Source of the DNA: an uncultured Parabacteroides sp.
GTDB taxonomy: Bacteria > Bacteroidota > Bacteroidia > Bacteroidales > Tannerellaceae
NCBI GenBank assembly: GCA_944325355.1
Contig: CALUZS010000009.1
Location: forward strand, 50,773 to 114,772
Direction: 5' to 3'
Length of the DNA: 64,000 nucleotides
Numbering within the stretch: position 1 is the first letter of the stretch; each line of letters begins with the position of its first letter. The notes under the pieces were generated by a model. It saw nothing but the letters and a program-made list of their open reading frames with translations. It was not told the origin of the DNA and did no database searches. This document shows positions 28,654-38,095 of this stretch, piece by piece. The translations under genes were made by a program, and so were the position numbers.

Positions 28654-28726
28654 AGCGGCAAACGGGACTCGAACCCGCGACCCTTAGCTTGGGAAGCTAA
28701 TGCTCTACCAACTGAGCTACTGCCGC
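28654..28726 (-). tRNA. tRNA-Gly (anticodon CCC)
   Basis: Minus-strand cloverleaf: acceptor GCGGCAG with TTGCCGC, D-arm AGCTCAGTTGGTAGAGC, anticodon stem TTAGC/GCTAA with loop TTCCCAA (anticodon CCC), T-arm GCGGG-TTCGAGT-CCCGT. CCA is not encoded. Confidence 0.96.
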
Positions 28727-28738
28727 ATCTTTCCGCTG

Positions 28739-28746
28739 CAAAAATA
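28739..28746 (-). promoter_or_regulatory. -7 box of tRNA-Gly
   Basis: TATTTTTG on the minus strand 13 bp before the mature 5' end. It is back-to-back with the argB promoter. Confidence 0.6.
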
Positions 28747-28767
28747 GATATTTCTTTTGAATTTGAT

Positions 28768-28775
28768 TAATTTTG
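28768..28775 (+). promoter_or_regulatory. -7 box of argB
   Basis: TAATTTTG, 27 nt before the ATG at 28803. Candidate promoter for the four-gene argB run. Confidence 0.55.
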
Positions 28776-28802
28776 GAGCGAAAAAAAGAGAAATTTAATT
28801 CG

Positions 28803-29576
28803 ATGGAGAAAGACAAACTGACAATCATTAAGGTCGGTGGAAAAATCGTTGAAGAGAAAGAGACACTAAACCAACTACTTCACGATTTTTCCTCAATCGA
28901 CGGCTTCAAAATATTGGTACACGGAGGAGGACGTTCGGCAACCAAACTGGCGGCACAGCTGGGCATCGAAAGCAAGATGGTGGACGGCAGACGGATTACC
29001 GACACGGAAACGCTGAAAATAGTCACCATGGTGTATGGAGGGCTGGTCAACAAAAACATTGTAGCCGGATTACAGGCAGTCGGAGTCAATGCCCTCGGGC
29101 TGACCGGCGCCGACATGAACATCATCCGCTCGGACAAACGCCCGGTAAAAGAAGTCGATTACGGATATGTAGGAGACGTAAAAGAGATTAACGCCCCGTT
29201 GCTGGTCTCTTTAATCCGGCAAGGCATCGTGCCTGTACTCGCACCGCTCACGCACGACAAGCAAGGCAACATACTAAACACCAACGCCGACACAATCGCC
29301 GGAGAGACGGCGAAAGCGCTTGCCGGTTATTTCGATGTCACCCTAATGTTCTGCTTCGAGAAAAAAGGCGTTTTATCCGATGAGAACAATGACGAAAGCG
29401 TCATCCCTTGCATCGACCGGAAAACATTCAAGAGATATGTCGCTTCCGGTGTGATACAAGGGGGAATGATTCCGAAACTGGAAAATGCGTTTCAGGCCAT
29501 CGATGCCGGAGTGCACGAAGTAATCATCACAAAAGCTTCCGAGATAGGCAAAAACTCCGGAACAAAAGTTTCTTAA
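28803..29576 (+). CDS. argB: Acetylglutamate kinase
   Basis: Phosphorylates N-acetylglutamate (or N-succinylglutamate in Bacteroides-type pathways) in arginine synthesis. 257 residues, start MEKDKLTIIKVGGKIVEE with the Lys-Val-Gly-Gly substrate loop; a longer in-frame start overlaps the promoter. Further kinase-fold motifs are LVHGGGRSATKLAAQLG, LTGADMNII, NTNADTIAGE and GGMIPKLENA. No other arg gene is nearby. It is followed after 28 bp by an unrelated ABC ATPase. Confidence 0.95.
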   Translation: MEKDKLTIIKVGGKIVEEKETLNQLLHDFSSIDGFKILVHGGGRSATKLAAQLGIESKMVDGRRITDTETLKIVTMVYGGLVNKNIVAGLQAVGVNALGLTGADMNIIRSDKRPVKEVDYGYVGDVKEINAPLLVSLIRQGIVPVLAPLTHDKQGNILNTNADTIAGETAKALAGYFDVTLMFCFEKKGVLSDENNDESVIPCIDRKTFKRYVASGVIQGGMIPKLENAFQAIDAGVHEVIITKASEIGKNSGTKVS

Positions 29577-29604
29577 TCCGATTAACAGCCACATAAAAAC
29601 CGAA

Positions 29605-31053
29605 ATGACAAAGCCCGATATAATTGCAGAAATAAAACAAGCGATACCCCGCTTACCGGAACTCCGCCTGTCGGCTCCGCTGGACTGGACCATCCGGGAG
29701 AAAGAACAGTGGGCGTTAATCGGACCCAACGGCGCCGGAAAGACACTGATTGCCGACATCCTGCAAAAAAGATATGCCTTGAAAGAAGGAAGCGTGACAT
29801 TCGCTTCCGACGCCCCCGTATCGCAATGGGTGAAAAGCATCGCTTTCAAAGACATCCACTCAATCACCGATAGCCGTAACTCATATTACCAACAACGTTG
29901 GCACGCAACGGAAAACGACGAAGTTGCAACCGTAGAAGAGAAACTGAAAGAATTTTCCGGCGTCGGGAAATACCAAGAAATCTTAGAGCTGTTCGGTGTC
30001 GATGAAATGCTTCCGAAACGGCTGATATTCCTCTCCAGCGGGGAACTACGGAAATTTCTCATCACGCGGGCGTTACTGACCCGTCCGCGCATTCTGGTGC
30101 TGGATAATCCTTTCATCGGACTGGATGCACCGTCACGCGGATTATTGGTCGACATGTTACAACAGATGACGCGACTGTCGGACACGCAAGTCATCCTGCT
30201 GCTCTCGAACCCTGCAGACATCCCACCGATGATAACACACGTCTTTCCGGTATGCGACCGACAATGCTTTCCGAAATGCACAAAAGAGACGTTTTTGGCA
30301 AATGCTCAGCTCCAGGAGCAACTGTTTCCGTCAGCCATCCGGATTCCGGAACTTCCGTCCGACAATAAAAGACCGGCATCGGAACACGCCGTCACCCTGC
30401 GTATGGAAAACGTTTCCGTCAAGTACGGTTCGCGTACCATTCTGAAAGATTTGAACTGGGAAGTGAAAAACGGGGAAAAATGGGCATTGTCCGGACCGAA
30501 TGGCGCAGGAAAATCAACCTTGCTCAGTTTGGTTTACGCCGACAATCCGCAGTCGTATGCGAACACCTTCTACCTGTTCGACCGCAAACGGGGCTCGGGA
30601 GAAAGCATTTGGGAAATAAAAAAACGCATCGGATACGTTTCGCCGGAGATGCACCTGTACTATATGGAGAATGTACCGGTGAAAAACATTGTCGGCTCCG
30701 GTTTTTTCGATTCGGTCGGGTTATTCCGGAAATGCACCGACGAACAGATGGAGGTTGCAATGCAATGGATGGATGTTTTCGGCATAGCCCACCTGAAAGA
30801 GCGTTCGTTTCTGACACTGTCGTCCGGTGAACAACGCCTGGCATTATTGGCACGAGCTTTTGTTAAAGACCCGGATCTATTGATATTGGACGAACCGCTT
30901 CACGGACTGGACGTGACGAAAAAACACTTGGCAGCACGAATCATCGAACGATTCTGCGAACAGCCGGGAAAAACATTAATATATGTCACCCACTATCCGA
31001 ACGAGCTGCCATCGTGTGTCGACAAGAAATTTGAACTGATAAAACATGCTTAA
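29605..31053 (+). CDS. Tandem ABC ATPase, ModF/PhrA-like
   Basis: The 482 residues form two ABC domains without membrane segments. Walker A motifs are GPNGAGKT (near 39) and GPNGAGKST (near 297). Signatures are LSSGELRK and LSSGEQRL, with Walker B LVLDNPFIGLD (Asn in place of the catalytic Glu) in the first and LILDEPLHGLD in the second. This is the layout of ModF, whose exact role is unsettled. No molybdate permease lies nearby. The stop codon directly abuts the ATG of the next gene, so they are co-translated. Confidence 0.9.
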   Translation: MTKPDIIAEIKQAIPRLPELRLSAPLDWTIREKEQWALIGPNGAGKTLIADILQKRYALKEGSVTFASDAPVSQWVKSIAFKDIHSITDSRNSYYQQRWHATENDEVATVEEKLKEFSGVGKYQEILELFGVDEMLPKRLIFLSSGELRKFLITRALLTRPRILVLDNPFIGLDAPSRGLLVDMLQQMTRLSDTQVILLLSNPADIPPMITHVFPVCDRQCFPKCTKETFLANAQLQEQLFPSAIRIPELPSDNKRPASEHAVTLRMENVSVKYGSRTILKDLNWEVKNGEKWALSGPNGAGKSTLLSLVYADNPQSYANTFYLFDRKRGSGESIWEIKKRIGYVSPEMHLYYMENVPVKNIVGSGFFDSVGLFRKCTDEQMEVAMQWMDVFGIAHLKERSFLTLSSGEQRLALLARAFVKDPDLLILDEPLHGLDVTKKHLAARIIERFCEQPGKTLIYVTHYPNELPSCVDKKFELIKHA

Positions 31054-32772
31054 ATGAAAAAACAAGAAATCTTAATAGCATGGGCGACACTGTTTATATG
31101 TTTGGCGCTGTTTTTCCAAACGTATAACAAGTTCCATTTTTTTGCAGTGGAAAACAGCCAGCTGTTTCTGAACAGCCGGGATTTCATCATCTCCGGAATC
31201 TCCTCGGTCGGAGGAGGTGCATCACTCCTATCCGGATGGATAGTGCAGTTCTTCGTCCTGCCGTACGCCGGAGCGATACTCACGGCACTATTATTGACGC
31301 TAACGGGATTGGTAATCTTTCGTCTGTTAAACAGGATGACCCGTCCCGGATACCTGTCATTCGTATTATCAATCATTCCCGTCCTGTTTTCAGGATACCT
31401 GCACTTCAATGCCAATTACTTTTACCAGGGAACGGTATCGTTTCTTTTGGTGCTCCTTCTTCTGGTTGCAACCATCCGGATAGAAAGGAAAAATCTCCGA
31501 GCTGTTTTCGGGACAGTGCTGCCCGTCGCCCTTTATCTCTTTGCCGGACCGTACGCTATCCTCTACGCAGGGATTTTCGCCATCATCGAATATTTCAGGA
31601 AAGAGCTGAAACCGTATATCTACATTCTTCCACTGGTCGCTACACTTTTGGTGGCATTCCTGTCCGTCAAGGCGGGATGGGTCGGTGAATACCGTTTCGC
31701 TTTCCTTCCGGACATGTACTACCATGCCTTGCTGAAACCTGGCATCCTGCTCTATTTTCCCGGTGCGCTCGTGATTATATCCATCGTCTTGGCAGGAATG
31801 CTTTCAACGACGGAAGGGAAAAAGCGGAAAAAACAACAGACAATTGGCTGGATATTCGCATGCGTCACCGTAATTTGCCTTGCCTACTACGGAACAGCAC
31901 AAGAAAATGACCGGAAAAACTACCGTATAAAAACATTTGCCCACTATGCCCGTACCGGACAATGGGAAAAGATAACCGCAGCCTGTAAAGGTATCGAGCT
32001 GCGTAACTATGTGGAAATCTGTTATCTGAACATGGCGCTTGCCAATGAAGGAAAACTGGCGGAGAACCTGTTCGATTACGACCAGCACGGAGCACAAGGA
32101 CTGGTTGTATCATGGAACAAATCGCCCGATATATCATCATTGCTAAGTGCCGTGTATATGACATGCGGACATATCGCCTTGGCTCAAGAGATGGCGTTCG
32201 AAGCCAACATCGCTTCGACAGGAAACGGAAGCCCGGAAATGTACAAGCGGCTCATCGCTACCAACCGCATCTTCAAGAACGATAAAGTAGCGGAGAAATA
32301 TGCACGGTTATTGAAGCAAACCACATTCCATGCAGATGATGCTGACAGACTTCAGCGAACCACCGGAGGATGCCTGCCCGACACCCTCATGCTGTCGCTC
32401 AGCAACGGCATGCAAGATGACTTGGAAATCATTGCAACGGCATGTCCGGAATATCGGAAAAACGCCCTCGAATATTGCGGAGCACTCTACCTGTTGTCGC
32501 ACGACTTGGAAAACTTCAAGCACTTCCTCGAAAAATATGCAGGCACGGAGATGCTGCCCGCCTTGCCGCGCAGTTTCCAGGAAGCGGTTCTGATTCTCTC
32601 CGAAAAAGAACCTGGCATCGTGAACCGCTATCCGCTGGCGGAAGAAACCGTAAACCGTTTCAAGGCATTCCGCCAAACCGTATTGGCGAACCGTAATAAC
32701 AGCAGCCGTTTGCCGGCATTGCTAAAATCTTCGTTCGGCAATACTTATTGGTACTATTTCATGTTCAACTAA
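31054..32772 (+). CDS. DUF6057-like polytopic membrane protein
   Basis: A 572-residue protein with about eight or nine hydrophobic segments in the first 270 residues, starting WATLFICLALFFQ. A soluble helical C-terminal half (about 290-560, TPR-like spacing, repeated A/L-rich helices) follows. The family assignment to DUF6057 is by overall character. It follows the ABC gene with no gap and is followed by the haem/PD40 lipoprotein after 11 bp. Function unknown; the three genes plausibly form one envelope system. Confidence 0.75.
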   Translation: MKKQEILIAWATLFICLALFFQTYNKFHFFAVENSQLFLNSRDFIISGISSVGGGASLLSGWIVQFFVLPYAGAILTALLLTLTGLVIFRLLNRMTRPGYLSFVLSIIPVLFSGYLHFNANYFYQGTVSFLLVLLLLVATIRIERKNLRAVFGTVLPVALYLFAGPYAILYAGIFAIIEYFRKELKPYIYILPLVATLLVAFLSVKAGWVGEYRFAFLPDMYYHALLKPGILLYFPGALVIISIVLAGMLSTTEGKKRKKQQTIGWIFACVTVICLAYYGTAQENDRKNYRIKTFAHYARTGQWEKITAACKGIELRNYVEICYLNMALANEGKLAENLFDYDQHGAQGLVVSWNKSPDISSLLSAVYMTCGHIALAQEMAFEANIASTGNGSPEMYKRLIATNRIFKNDKVAEKYARLLKQTTFHADDADRLQRTTGGCLPDTLMLSLSNGMQDDLEIIATACPEYRKNALEYCGALYLLSHDLENFKHFLEKYAGTEMLPALPRSFQEAVLILSEKEPGIVNRYPLAEETVNRFKAFRQTVLANRNNSSRLPALLKSSFGNTYWYYFMFN

Positions 32773-32783
32773 AATTACAGATT

Positions 32784-34253
32784 ATGAGAAACACCATCTA
32801 CACATTAATGTTCACATTGTTTCTGGTTATGTCACAATCCTGCACGGAAAACATAACCGTAAAGCAGACACTCAATACAAAACCGGCGTTGTTCCCGGAT
32901 TATGACGAAACCGTAATACCTTGCAACATCGCCCCGTTGAATTTCAAAATCCTCTCAGACGATAAAGAAGTGGCAGCCACTTTTGCCTGTAACGGTTATA
33001 CGTTTCAGGTACGTGGCAACGGACGGCAAATCCGGATAAGCCCCTCGGATTGGAAAAAGCTGTTGGAAAAGGCAAAAGGAGATGCTGTCAACGTCACCGT
33101 CGCCCGCAAAAAAGCAGGCATTTGGGAAGCCTATTTACCCATAAAAATACAGGTAGCTGAAGAGACTATCGACCCTTATCTGGTGTACCGGCTCATCGAA
33201 CCGGGCTACGAGCTTTGGAGCGAGATGGGAATTTACCAACGCAACCTGACAAACTTCGACGAAACACCGGTGATTGAAAACCATCTTACCGGCAAAAACT
33301 GCATGAACTGCCATGCTTTCTGCGCACAAGACCCCAACAAGATGGTACTCCACATGCGAGCGACCTACCCATGTACTATACTAATTGACGGAGACAAGAT
33401 GGAAAAGCTTAATACGCAGACCGAACAGACCATTTCGCCATTGGTTTACCCGTCATGGCATCCTTCGGGCAATTACATCGCTTTCTCGGTAAATGAGACA
33501 CAGCAGGCATTCCATATCAGTGACAAGAACAGGGTCGAAGTATTCGACAAACTATCAGACGTAGTCGTTTACGATGCCGGACGGCACGAAATAGTAACTT
33601 CCCCGCTCCTCTTCTCAAAAACGGCATACGAGACCTTCCCGACCTTTTCTCCAGACGGGAAAACGCTCTATTTCTGTTCTGCCGAAGCCAAAGAGATGCC
33701 CAAAGAGTTCAGCAAAGCAAAATATAATCTCTGCTCCATATCATTCGACCCGGCAACCCGTACATTCGGACAGCAGGTCGATACCCTCTACAATGCATCC
33801 GGCGGCAAAAGTGTTTCATTCCCGAGGGTCTCTCCCGACGGACGTTTCCTGTTATATACCCTTTCCGGATACGGGAATTTCTCCATCTGGCACAAGGACG
33901 CCGACCTTTACATGGCAGACCTGCAAACAAAAAAAAGTTTCCGGCTCGGAAATGCATGCAGCGATGATGTGGAAAGTTACCACTCCTGGAGCAGCAACTC
34001 GCACTGGATTGTATTCAGCAGCCGGCGCATCGACGGTCTATACACCCGCCCGTACATTGCCTTTATCGACCCCAAAAGCGGTGAAGCATCGAAACCGTTC
34101 CTCTTACCGCAAGAAGACCCCGATTATTACGAACGTTCCTTAAAGTCGTTCAATATACCGGAGTTGGTCAAGGGGGAAATCGACAAGCCGGCTTACCAGA
34201 TAGCAATCACTGCCAAAAAAGAGCCGGGTGTAAACATTACGTTCCACAAATAA
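32784..34253 (+). CDS. Lipoprotein with a c-type haem motif and PD40/TolB-like propeller
   Basis: A 489-residue protein, start MRNTIYTLMFTLFL with a lipobox VMSQSC (Cys near residue 19). Residues about 30-150 form a beta-domain. A single CxxCH haem-binding site, CMNCH, lies near residue 174 within a Cys-rich stretch. The remainder has PD40/WD-like blades such as YPSWHPSGNYIAFS, FPTFSPDGKTLYFCS and FPRVSPDGRFLLYT. A TolB-like propeller is thus joined to a possible cytochrome c at the periplasmic face. Partners are the DUF6057 membrane protein and ABC ATPase upstream. Function unknown. Confidence 0.8.
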   Translation: MRNTIYTLMFTLFLVMSQSCTENITVKQTLNTKPALFPDYDETVIPCNIAPLNFKILSDDKEVAATFACNGYTFQVRGNGRQIRISPSDWKKLLEKAKGDAVNVTVARKKAGIWEAYLPIKIQVAEETIDPYLVYRLIEPGYELWSEMGIYQRNLTNFDETPVIENHLTGKNCMNCHAFCAQDPNKMVLHMRATYPCTILIDGDKMEKLNTQTEQTISPLVYPSWHPSGNYIAFSVNETQQAFHISDKNRVEVFDKLSDVVVYDAGRHEIVTSPLLFSKTAYETFPTFSPDGKTLYFCSAEAKEMPKEFSKAKYNLCSISFDPATRTFGQQVDTLYNASGGKSVSFPRVSPDGRFLLYTLSGYGNFSIWHKDADLYMADLQTKKSFRLGNACSDDVESYHSWSSNSHWIVFSSRRIDGLYTRPYIAFIDPKSGEASKPFLLPQEDPDYYERSLKSFNIPELVKGEIDKPAYQIAITAKKEPGVNITFHK

Positions 34254-34396
34254 CAGAGCTTTTCACCTTTAAGCCATATCCCTTGACAAGAACCGTATAA
34301 ACTGCCAAATTTTTGCAGAACTTGCTGGTCGTGAAAGAGCAGCCTTGGCGCTCCTGTCGGAGGATGTCGAAAAGCATCCGATAAGCTATTATGCGA
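34254..34396. other. Gap before the AAA ATPase
   Basis: Contains small hairpins (GAGC/GCTC and GGATG/CATCC near 34340-34385), with no T-run and no open frame of note. The 11-mer TTTGCAGAACT (34312-34322) is shared with the SusC switch site, probably by chance. Confidence 0.4.
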
Positions 34397-34428
34397 TTTG
34401 CATAATTTGAACAGAATAATTATATTTG
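34397..34428 (+). promoter_or_regulatory. Consensus promoter of the AAA ATPase gene
   Basis: TTTG (34397-34400), 20-bp spacer, TATATTTG (34421-34428). A textbook Bacteroidetes promoter 16 nt before the ATG. Confidence 0.8.
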
Positions 34429-34444
34429 CAGGAAAAGAACGTTT

Positions 34445-35608
34445 ATGGCAAAAGTTACGAATCCATTCATTGTTACCGGAAGAATAAAACCGGAATATTT
34501 TTGCGACCGTGTACAGGAATCGGAACGACTCATCAAATCGGTTACCAACGGCAATAATTTGGTCATCATCTCGCCGCGAAGAATGGGAAAAACCGGTCTG
34601 ATCCGCTTTTGTTACGAGAAGCAGGAAATCAACAAGGAATATTACACATTCTTCATCGACATCCTGCACACATCGAGTTTGCGGGAATTCACGTATCTGT
34701 TCGGACGAGAGATATACGAGACTCTTCTACCACGCAGCCGGAAGATGATAGACCAGTTTATACAGACCATCAAGTCTCTGAATGGAAAGTTCGGATTCGA
34801 CCCGGTATCCAACTTGCCAACATTTAATATTGAGTTGGGAGATATTGAGCAGCCGGAGTACACCTTGGATGAAATTTTCAAATATCTTGCCGAAGCCGAC
34901 AAGCCTTGTATTGTGGCAATCGACGAGTTTCAGCAGATAGCCAAATTCCCGGAAAAAAACATCGAAGCACTTTTGCGAGTACATATACAGAAGCTCGAAA
35001 ACTGTAATTTCATTTTTGCCGGGAGCGAACGGCACATTATACAGGAAATGTTTACGTCTGCCGCACGACCGTTTTACCACAGTGCCGATTTGCTGGAACT
35101 GAAAGCTATTCCGCAGGAGATATACGTGCCGTTCATCGTCGGTCATTTTGAAAAGCGTAACCGCAGCATCTGCAAAGAACATGTGGAACGGGTTTACAAA
35201 CTGTTCAAAGGGCATACCTATTATATACAGAAAACTTTTAACGAAGCTTTCGCCGACACGCCGGAAAGGCACGAGTGTACTGCCGAAATTATCCAGACGG
35301 CTATCGAAACAATGATAGCATCGAACGACACGATTTTCAGGGAAATCCTTTCCAACATTCCGGAAAAACAGAAAGAATTGCTTTATGCGATAGCCAACGA
35401 GGGGGAAGCGACGGGTATCACCTCTGCCGATTTCGTGAAACGACACAGTCTGACATCGGCAAGTTCGGTACAGTCGGCAGTAAAAAAGCTGTTGGATAAA
35501 GACATCATTACCGAAATCAACAAGGTCTATTCCGTTACCGATAAACTCTTCTCCTTATGGATAAACGACCTTTACGGCGACAAATCCCACAAACGGCTAT
35601 ATGATTAA
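34445..35608 (+). CDS. AAA+ ATPase (archaeal-type ATPase/STAND-like) with C-terminal winged helix
   Basis: A 387-residue cytoplasmic protein. Walker A SPRRMGKTGLIRF (near 40) and Walker B CIVAIDEFQQIA are typical of the PF01637-like ATPases common in Bacteroidetes, often in several copies per genome. A sensor-like FIFAGSERHII follows. The last 90 residues form a winged-helix domain (SADFVKRHSLTSASSVQSAV). Monocistronic, with a strong promoter and terminator. The role is unknown; mobile-element or stress functions have been suggested for the family. Confidence 0.88.
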   Translation: MAKVTNPFIVTGRIKPEYFCDRVQESERLIKSVTNGNNLVIISPRRMGKTGLIRFCYEKQEINKEYYTFFIDILHTSSLREFTYLFGREIYETLLPRSRKMIDQFIQTIKSLNGKFGFDPVSNLPTFNIELGDIEQPEYTLDEIFKYLAEADKPCIVAIDEFQQIAKFPEKNIEALLRVHIQKLENCNFIFAGSERHIIQEMFTSAARPFYHSADLLELKAIPQEIYVPFIVGHFEKRNRSICKEHVERVYKLFKGHTYYIQKTFNEAFADTPERHECTAEIIQTAIETMIASNDTIFREILSNIPEKQKELLYAIANEGEATGITSADFVKRHSLTSASSVQSAVKKLLDKDIITEINKVYSVTDKLFSLWINDLYGDKSHKRLYD

Positions 35609-35643
35609 ATACTTCCGCCGGGAGTAAATCCCTGCAAAAGAAG

Positions 35644-35682
35644 AAAGGCTGTAACCGAATCTTCCATTCAGTTACAGCCTTT
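35644..35682. terminator. Bidirectional terminator
   Basis: Perfect arms AAAGGCTGTAAC and GTTACAGCCTTT between the convergent AAA ATPase and left SusCD operon. Confidence 0.85.
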
Positions 35683-35709
35683 CGCTTATCTATCCTCTTT
35701 TATAACGGA

Positions 35710-36609
35710 TTATTGCCGTACAAGAGATACGGTTCCTTGCAACCACAATTCAAAGAAAGAATAATAACTGTCTCCGTTGAATGCAAAGAGACCGAAACCA
35801 TCCTCTTCGAAGATGATATTCTGTGACGCTTCATCGTAAATAGCTACAACTTCTCTTGTCGGATCATAGCCAAACATTCCAGAATTCATATCAACTTCCG
35901 CCCAGCAGAAACGGCAAGTATACCCGCTTATCACACCCAAATCTTGGAATGGATAAAAACGGATGTACGTATATCCATTCACTTTTTCAACCTTTGCGTA
36001 AATAGGGTTCGGAGTACCGTAATCGATAGCTATTTCATCAACAGATTCTCCGCTGGCACCGATTACACACGAGCTGGAAACCATTGTGTCGGATGTCGGG
36101 TCAACACCGGTAAATGCCCAATTGCCGAACAGATAAGCCAACGGGTGCTCATCGTCGATTAAAGTAATGGTCACTGTATTTTGCACAGACTCCATCGACA
36201 ATTCCGGAGTGACCGATTCGATGGTCAAGATAAACGATTTATTCCCGTCATTGGTACTATTGTCGATTGGAACGATTTCAACATATTCCGTACCATATCC
36301 ATCTGTAAAAGAGATTTCCTTGTTCAATATTCTGAAATCTTCGCCTTCCACGGCCGGGGCTGCAATGCCCTCCGTAGAAACACCGACTGTTGCCGTCACA
36401 CTTGTACCACCAGGCACTCCGGCAAGTATGATTGGTATCCTTATAGCTTCCGTCGCATTCTCCTCAAGCGAAGCCGATGACACTTCAAAACTCACAAATG
36501 TATCTTCCGGATTAAAAGATACCGGATAGTTCTTCTCGCACGAGGTGGAGAGAGCTACTGCGATAACCGACAGAATAATATATTTCAACGATTTCATTTG
36601 CTTTCTCAT
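35710..36609 (-). CDS. Third gene of the left SusCD operon: Calx-beta-like lipoprotein
   Basis: A 299-residue outer-membrane lipoprotein (signal ALSTSCEKN). Residues about 35-150 form a Calx-beta-like domain, ending in NTVTITLIDDEHP; the rest is beta-rich with no catalytic motif. It takes the SusE/F position as a probable surface glycan-binding protein. It starts 8 bp after the SusD stop; Met5 is an alternative start. It should be expressed only when the invertible segment is in the opposite orientation. Confidence 0.8.
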   Translation of the reverse strand: MRKQMKSLKYIILSVIAVALSTSCEKNYPVSFNPEDTFVSFEVSSASLEENATEAIRIPIILAGVPGGTSVTATVGVSTEGIAAPAVEGEDFRILNKEISFTDGYGTEYVEIVPIDNSTNDGNKSFILTIESVTPELSMESVQNTVTITLIDDEHPLAYLFGNWAFTGVDPTSDTMVSSSCVIGASGESVDEIAIDYGTPNPIYAKVEKVNGYTYIRFYPFQDLGVISGYTCRFCWAEVDMNSGMFGYDPTREVVAIYDEASQNIIFEEDGFGLFAFNGDSYYSFFELWLQGTVSLVRQ

Positions 36610-36617
36610 TTATAAAA

Positions 36618-38066
36618 TTAATAATTGTTTTGCTCCATGTTGTCATTGGCATCTATCTCCTCCTGCGGAATTGCCAACAACCAGTAAGGACTTGAAGCCG
36701 GGACATTCTGGACGCTCGACGGTGTACCTGTTCCATCGGCAAGATGGCCGTCACCGCTACGTACCAAATCTTCGCCACGGCGTTTCAAATCGAAGAAACG
36801 GTGTCCTTCAAACGCCAAGTCCAGACGACGCTCCCGCAGGATGGCAGCTTCGAGGTTCGATCCGGTTTCAGTCCCGTCCGTATAATTGGCGTAACGGTTC
36901 CGGCGCACGTAATTCAAATCGTCCAAGGCATCCGGGTAATTGCCCAAGTTGTAATTGGCTTCCGCACGGGTCAGGTAAATTTCCGTGGTACGGATAACCG
37001 GTATATCCACCAACCCGGTAGTCTGCCCGGCACCGTTCCATTTCCAAACCACGTTGCAATCCACACCATCGGTATTCGGCATCGTACGAATCATCTGTCT
37101 ACGGCAATCGTTGTCCGCATACATCTCATAAAAACTCAACGGCACGGTATAGTTTGCCGTATAACTGGATGATGTTCCCTGTCCCCACTCGTTACCCGGC
37201 AGGATTCCATCGGAAGCGAGAAGCGCGATGCGGAACAAAACTTCCGGGTTGTCTTTCATGCTTCCGTTGTAAATGGCAGAATAAGCAGAGGCATTTGCTA
37301 AATCACTGCCATCGCCTGCTATGGCTGCAGTAGCCCGTTGCACTGCCAGCAAATCTTCTCCCATCGTCAGGTAGACGCGTGCCAGCTCGGCCGCGATGCT
37401 CTTTTTGTTCAACCGGTAGTTGATGTCGGCGTTATAGTCATCGGTCATTGTGGAAAACGCATCTTCCAAATCTTCTACAAGCCATCCGTACACTTCGCGT
37501 ACCGTATTCCGGGACGGCAATGTGGTTTCGCAATCCTTTTTATAGGTAACACCCAGGTCGGTTTCCGAAGCGCTTTTGTAATCTTTGCCATATACACGTA
37601 CCAAATCGAAATGGATTAGCCCGCGCAATGCCTTTGCTTCTGCAAGGAGATTCTTTCCATACGCTTCCTCATCGGCAGAAAATTCGCGGTTCTCCAAACG
37701 GGTGATAACCTCGTTGGTGGAAAGTATCGCATTATATGCAGCCGACCAAAATCCGGCAGTACCATACGTTGTGGCACTGAAGCGGAACGAGTGGAATTCA
37801 TTGTAAATTTGGCGTCCGCCGGGATTCATCACCAAATTGTCAGACATAATATCGCCGACCTGCGGCAGGAATACGCTCTCGTAAGAAGAGCTGCGCATTG
37901 TCTCATAAACCGCATTGGTTGCATTATCGAAATCCGTCAGCGTAACCAATGCGTTTTCGCTGTCTTGAGAATCGTGGGGAGTCACGTCAAGGAAGTCCGC
38001 ACAACCGGAAAGACCTAACCCCAAAATCATGACAGCCGGTATAATAGTTTTCTTTAGTATATTCAT
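36618..38066 (-). CDS. RagB/SusD family outer-membrane lipoprotein, left operon
   Basis: A 482-residue glycan-capture lid for the left SusC. Lipobox GLGLSGC puts the acylated Cys near residue 23, followed by ADFLDVTPHDSQ, the usual SusD N-terminus. TPR-like helices carry EAKALRGLIHFDLVRVYGKD, and the C-terminus has ERRLDLAFEGHRFFDLKRRGE, the family signature. The ATG at 38066 is preferred; one 9 bp upstream is also possible. Silent in the present orientation unless another promoter exists. Confidence 0.93.
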   Translation of the reverse strand: MNILKKTIIPAVMILGLGLSGCADFLDVTPHDSQDSENALVTLTDFDNATNAVYETMRSSSYESVFLPQVGDIMSDNLVMNPGGRQIYNEFHSFRFSATTYGTAGFWSAAYNAILSTNEVITRLENREFSADEEAYGKNLLAEAKALRGLIHFDLVRVYGKDYKSASETDLGVTYKKDCETTLPSRNTVREVYGWLVEDLEDAFSTMTDDYNADINYRLNKKSIAAELARVYLTMGEDLLAVQRATAAIAGDGSDLANASAYSAIYNGSMKDNPEVLFRIALLASDGILPGNEWGQGTSSSYTANYTVPLSFYEMYADNDCRRQMIRTMPNTDGVDCNVVWKWNGAGQTTGLVDIPVIRTTEIYLTRAEANYNLGNYPDALDDLNYVRRNRYANYTDGTETGSNLEAAILRERRLDLAFEGHRFFDLKRRGEDLVRSGDGHLADGTGTPSSVQNVPASSPYWLLAIPQEEIDANDNMEQNNY

Positions 38067-38095
38067 AGTTTCCATTATTATATATTATCCATAAA

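Noticed and set aside
29605..31053. Molybdate transporter ATPase call for the tandem ABC protein.
   Set aside because: It resembles ModF in layout, but no molybdate permease or binding protein is nearby, so the function was left open.
34312..34322. A copy of the switch-site core (TTTGCAGAACT) before the AAA ATPase gene.
   Set aside because: Only 11 bases match, there is no truncated susC beside it, and a match of this length is not rare enough in 64 kb.
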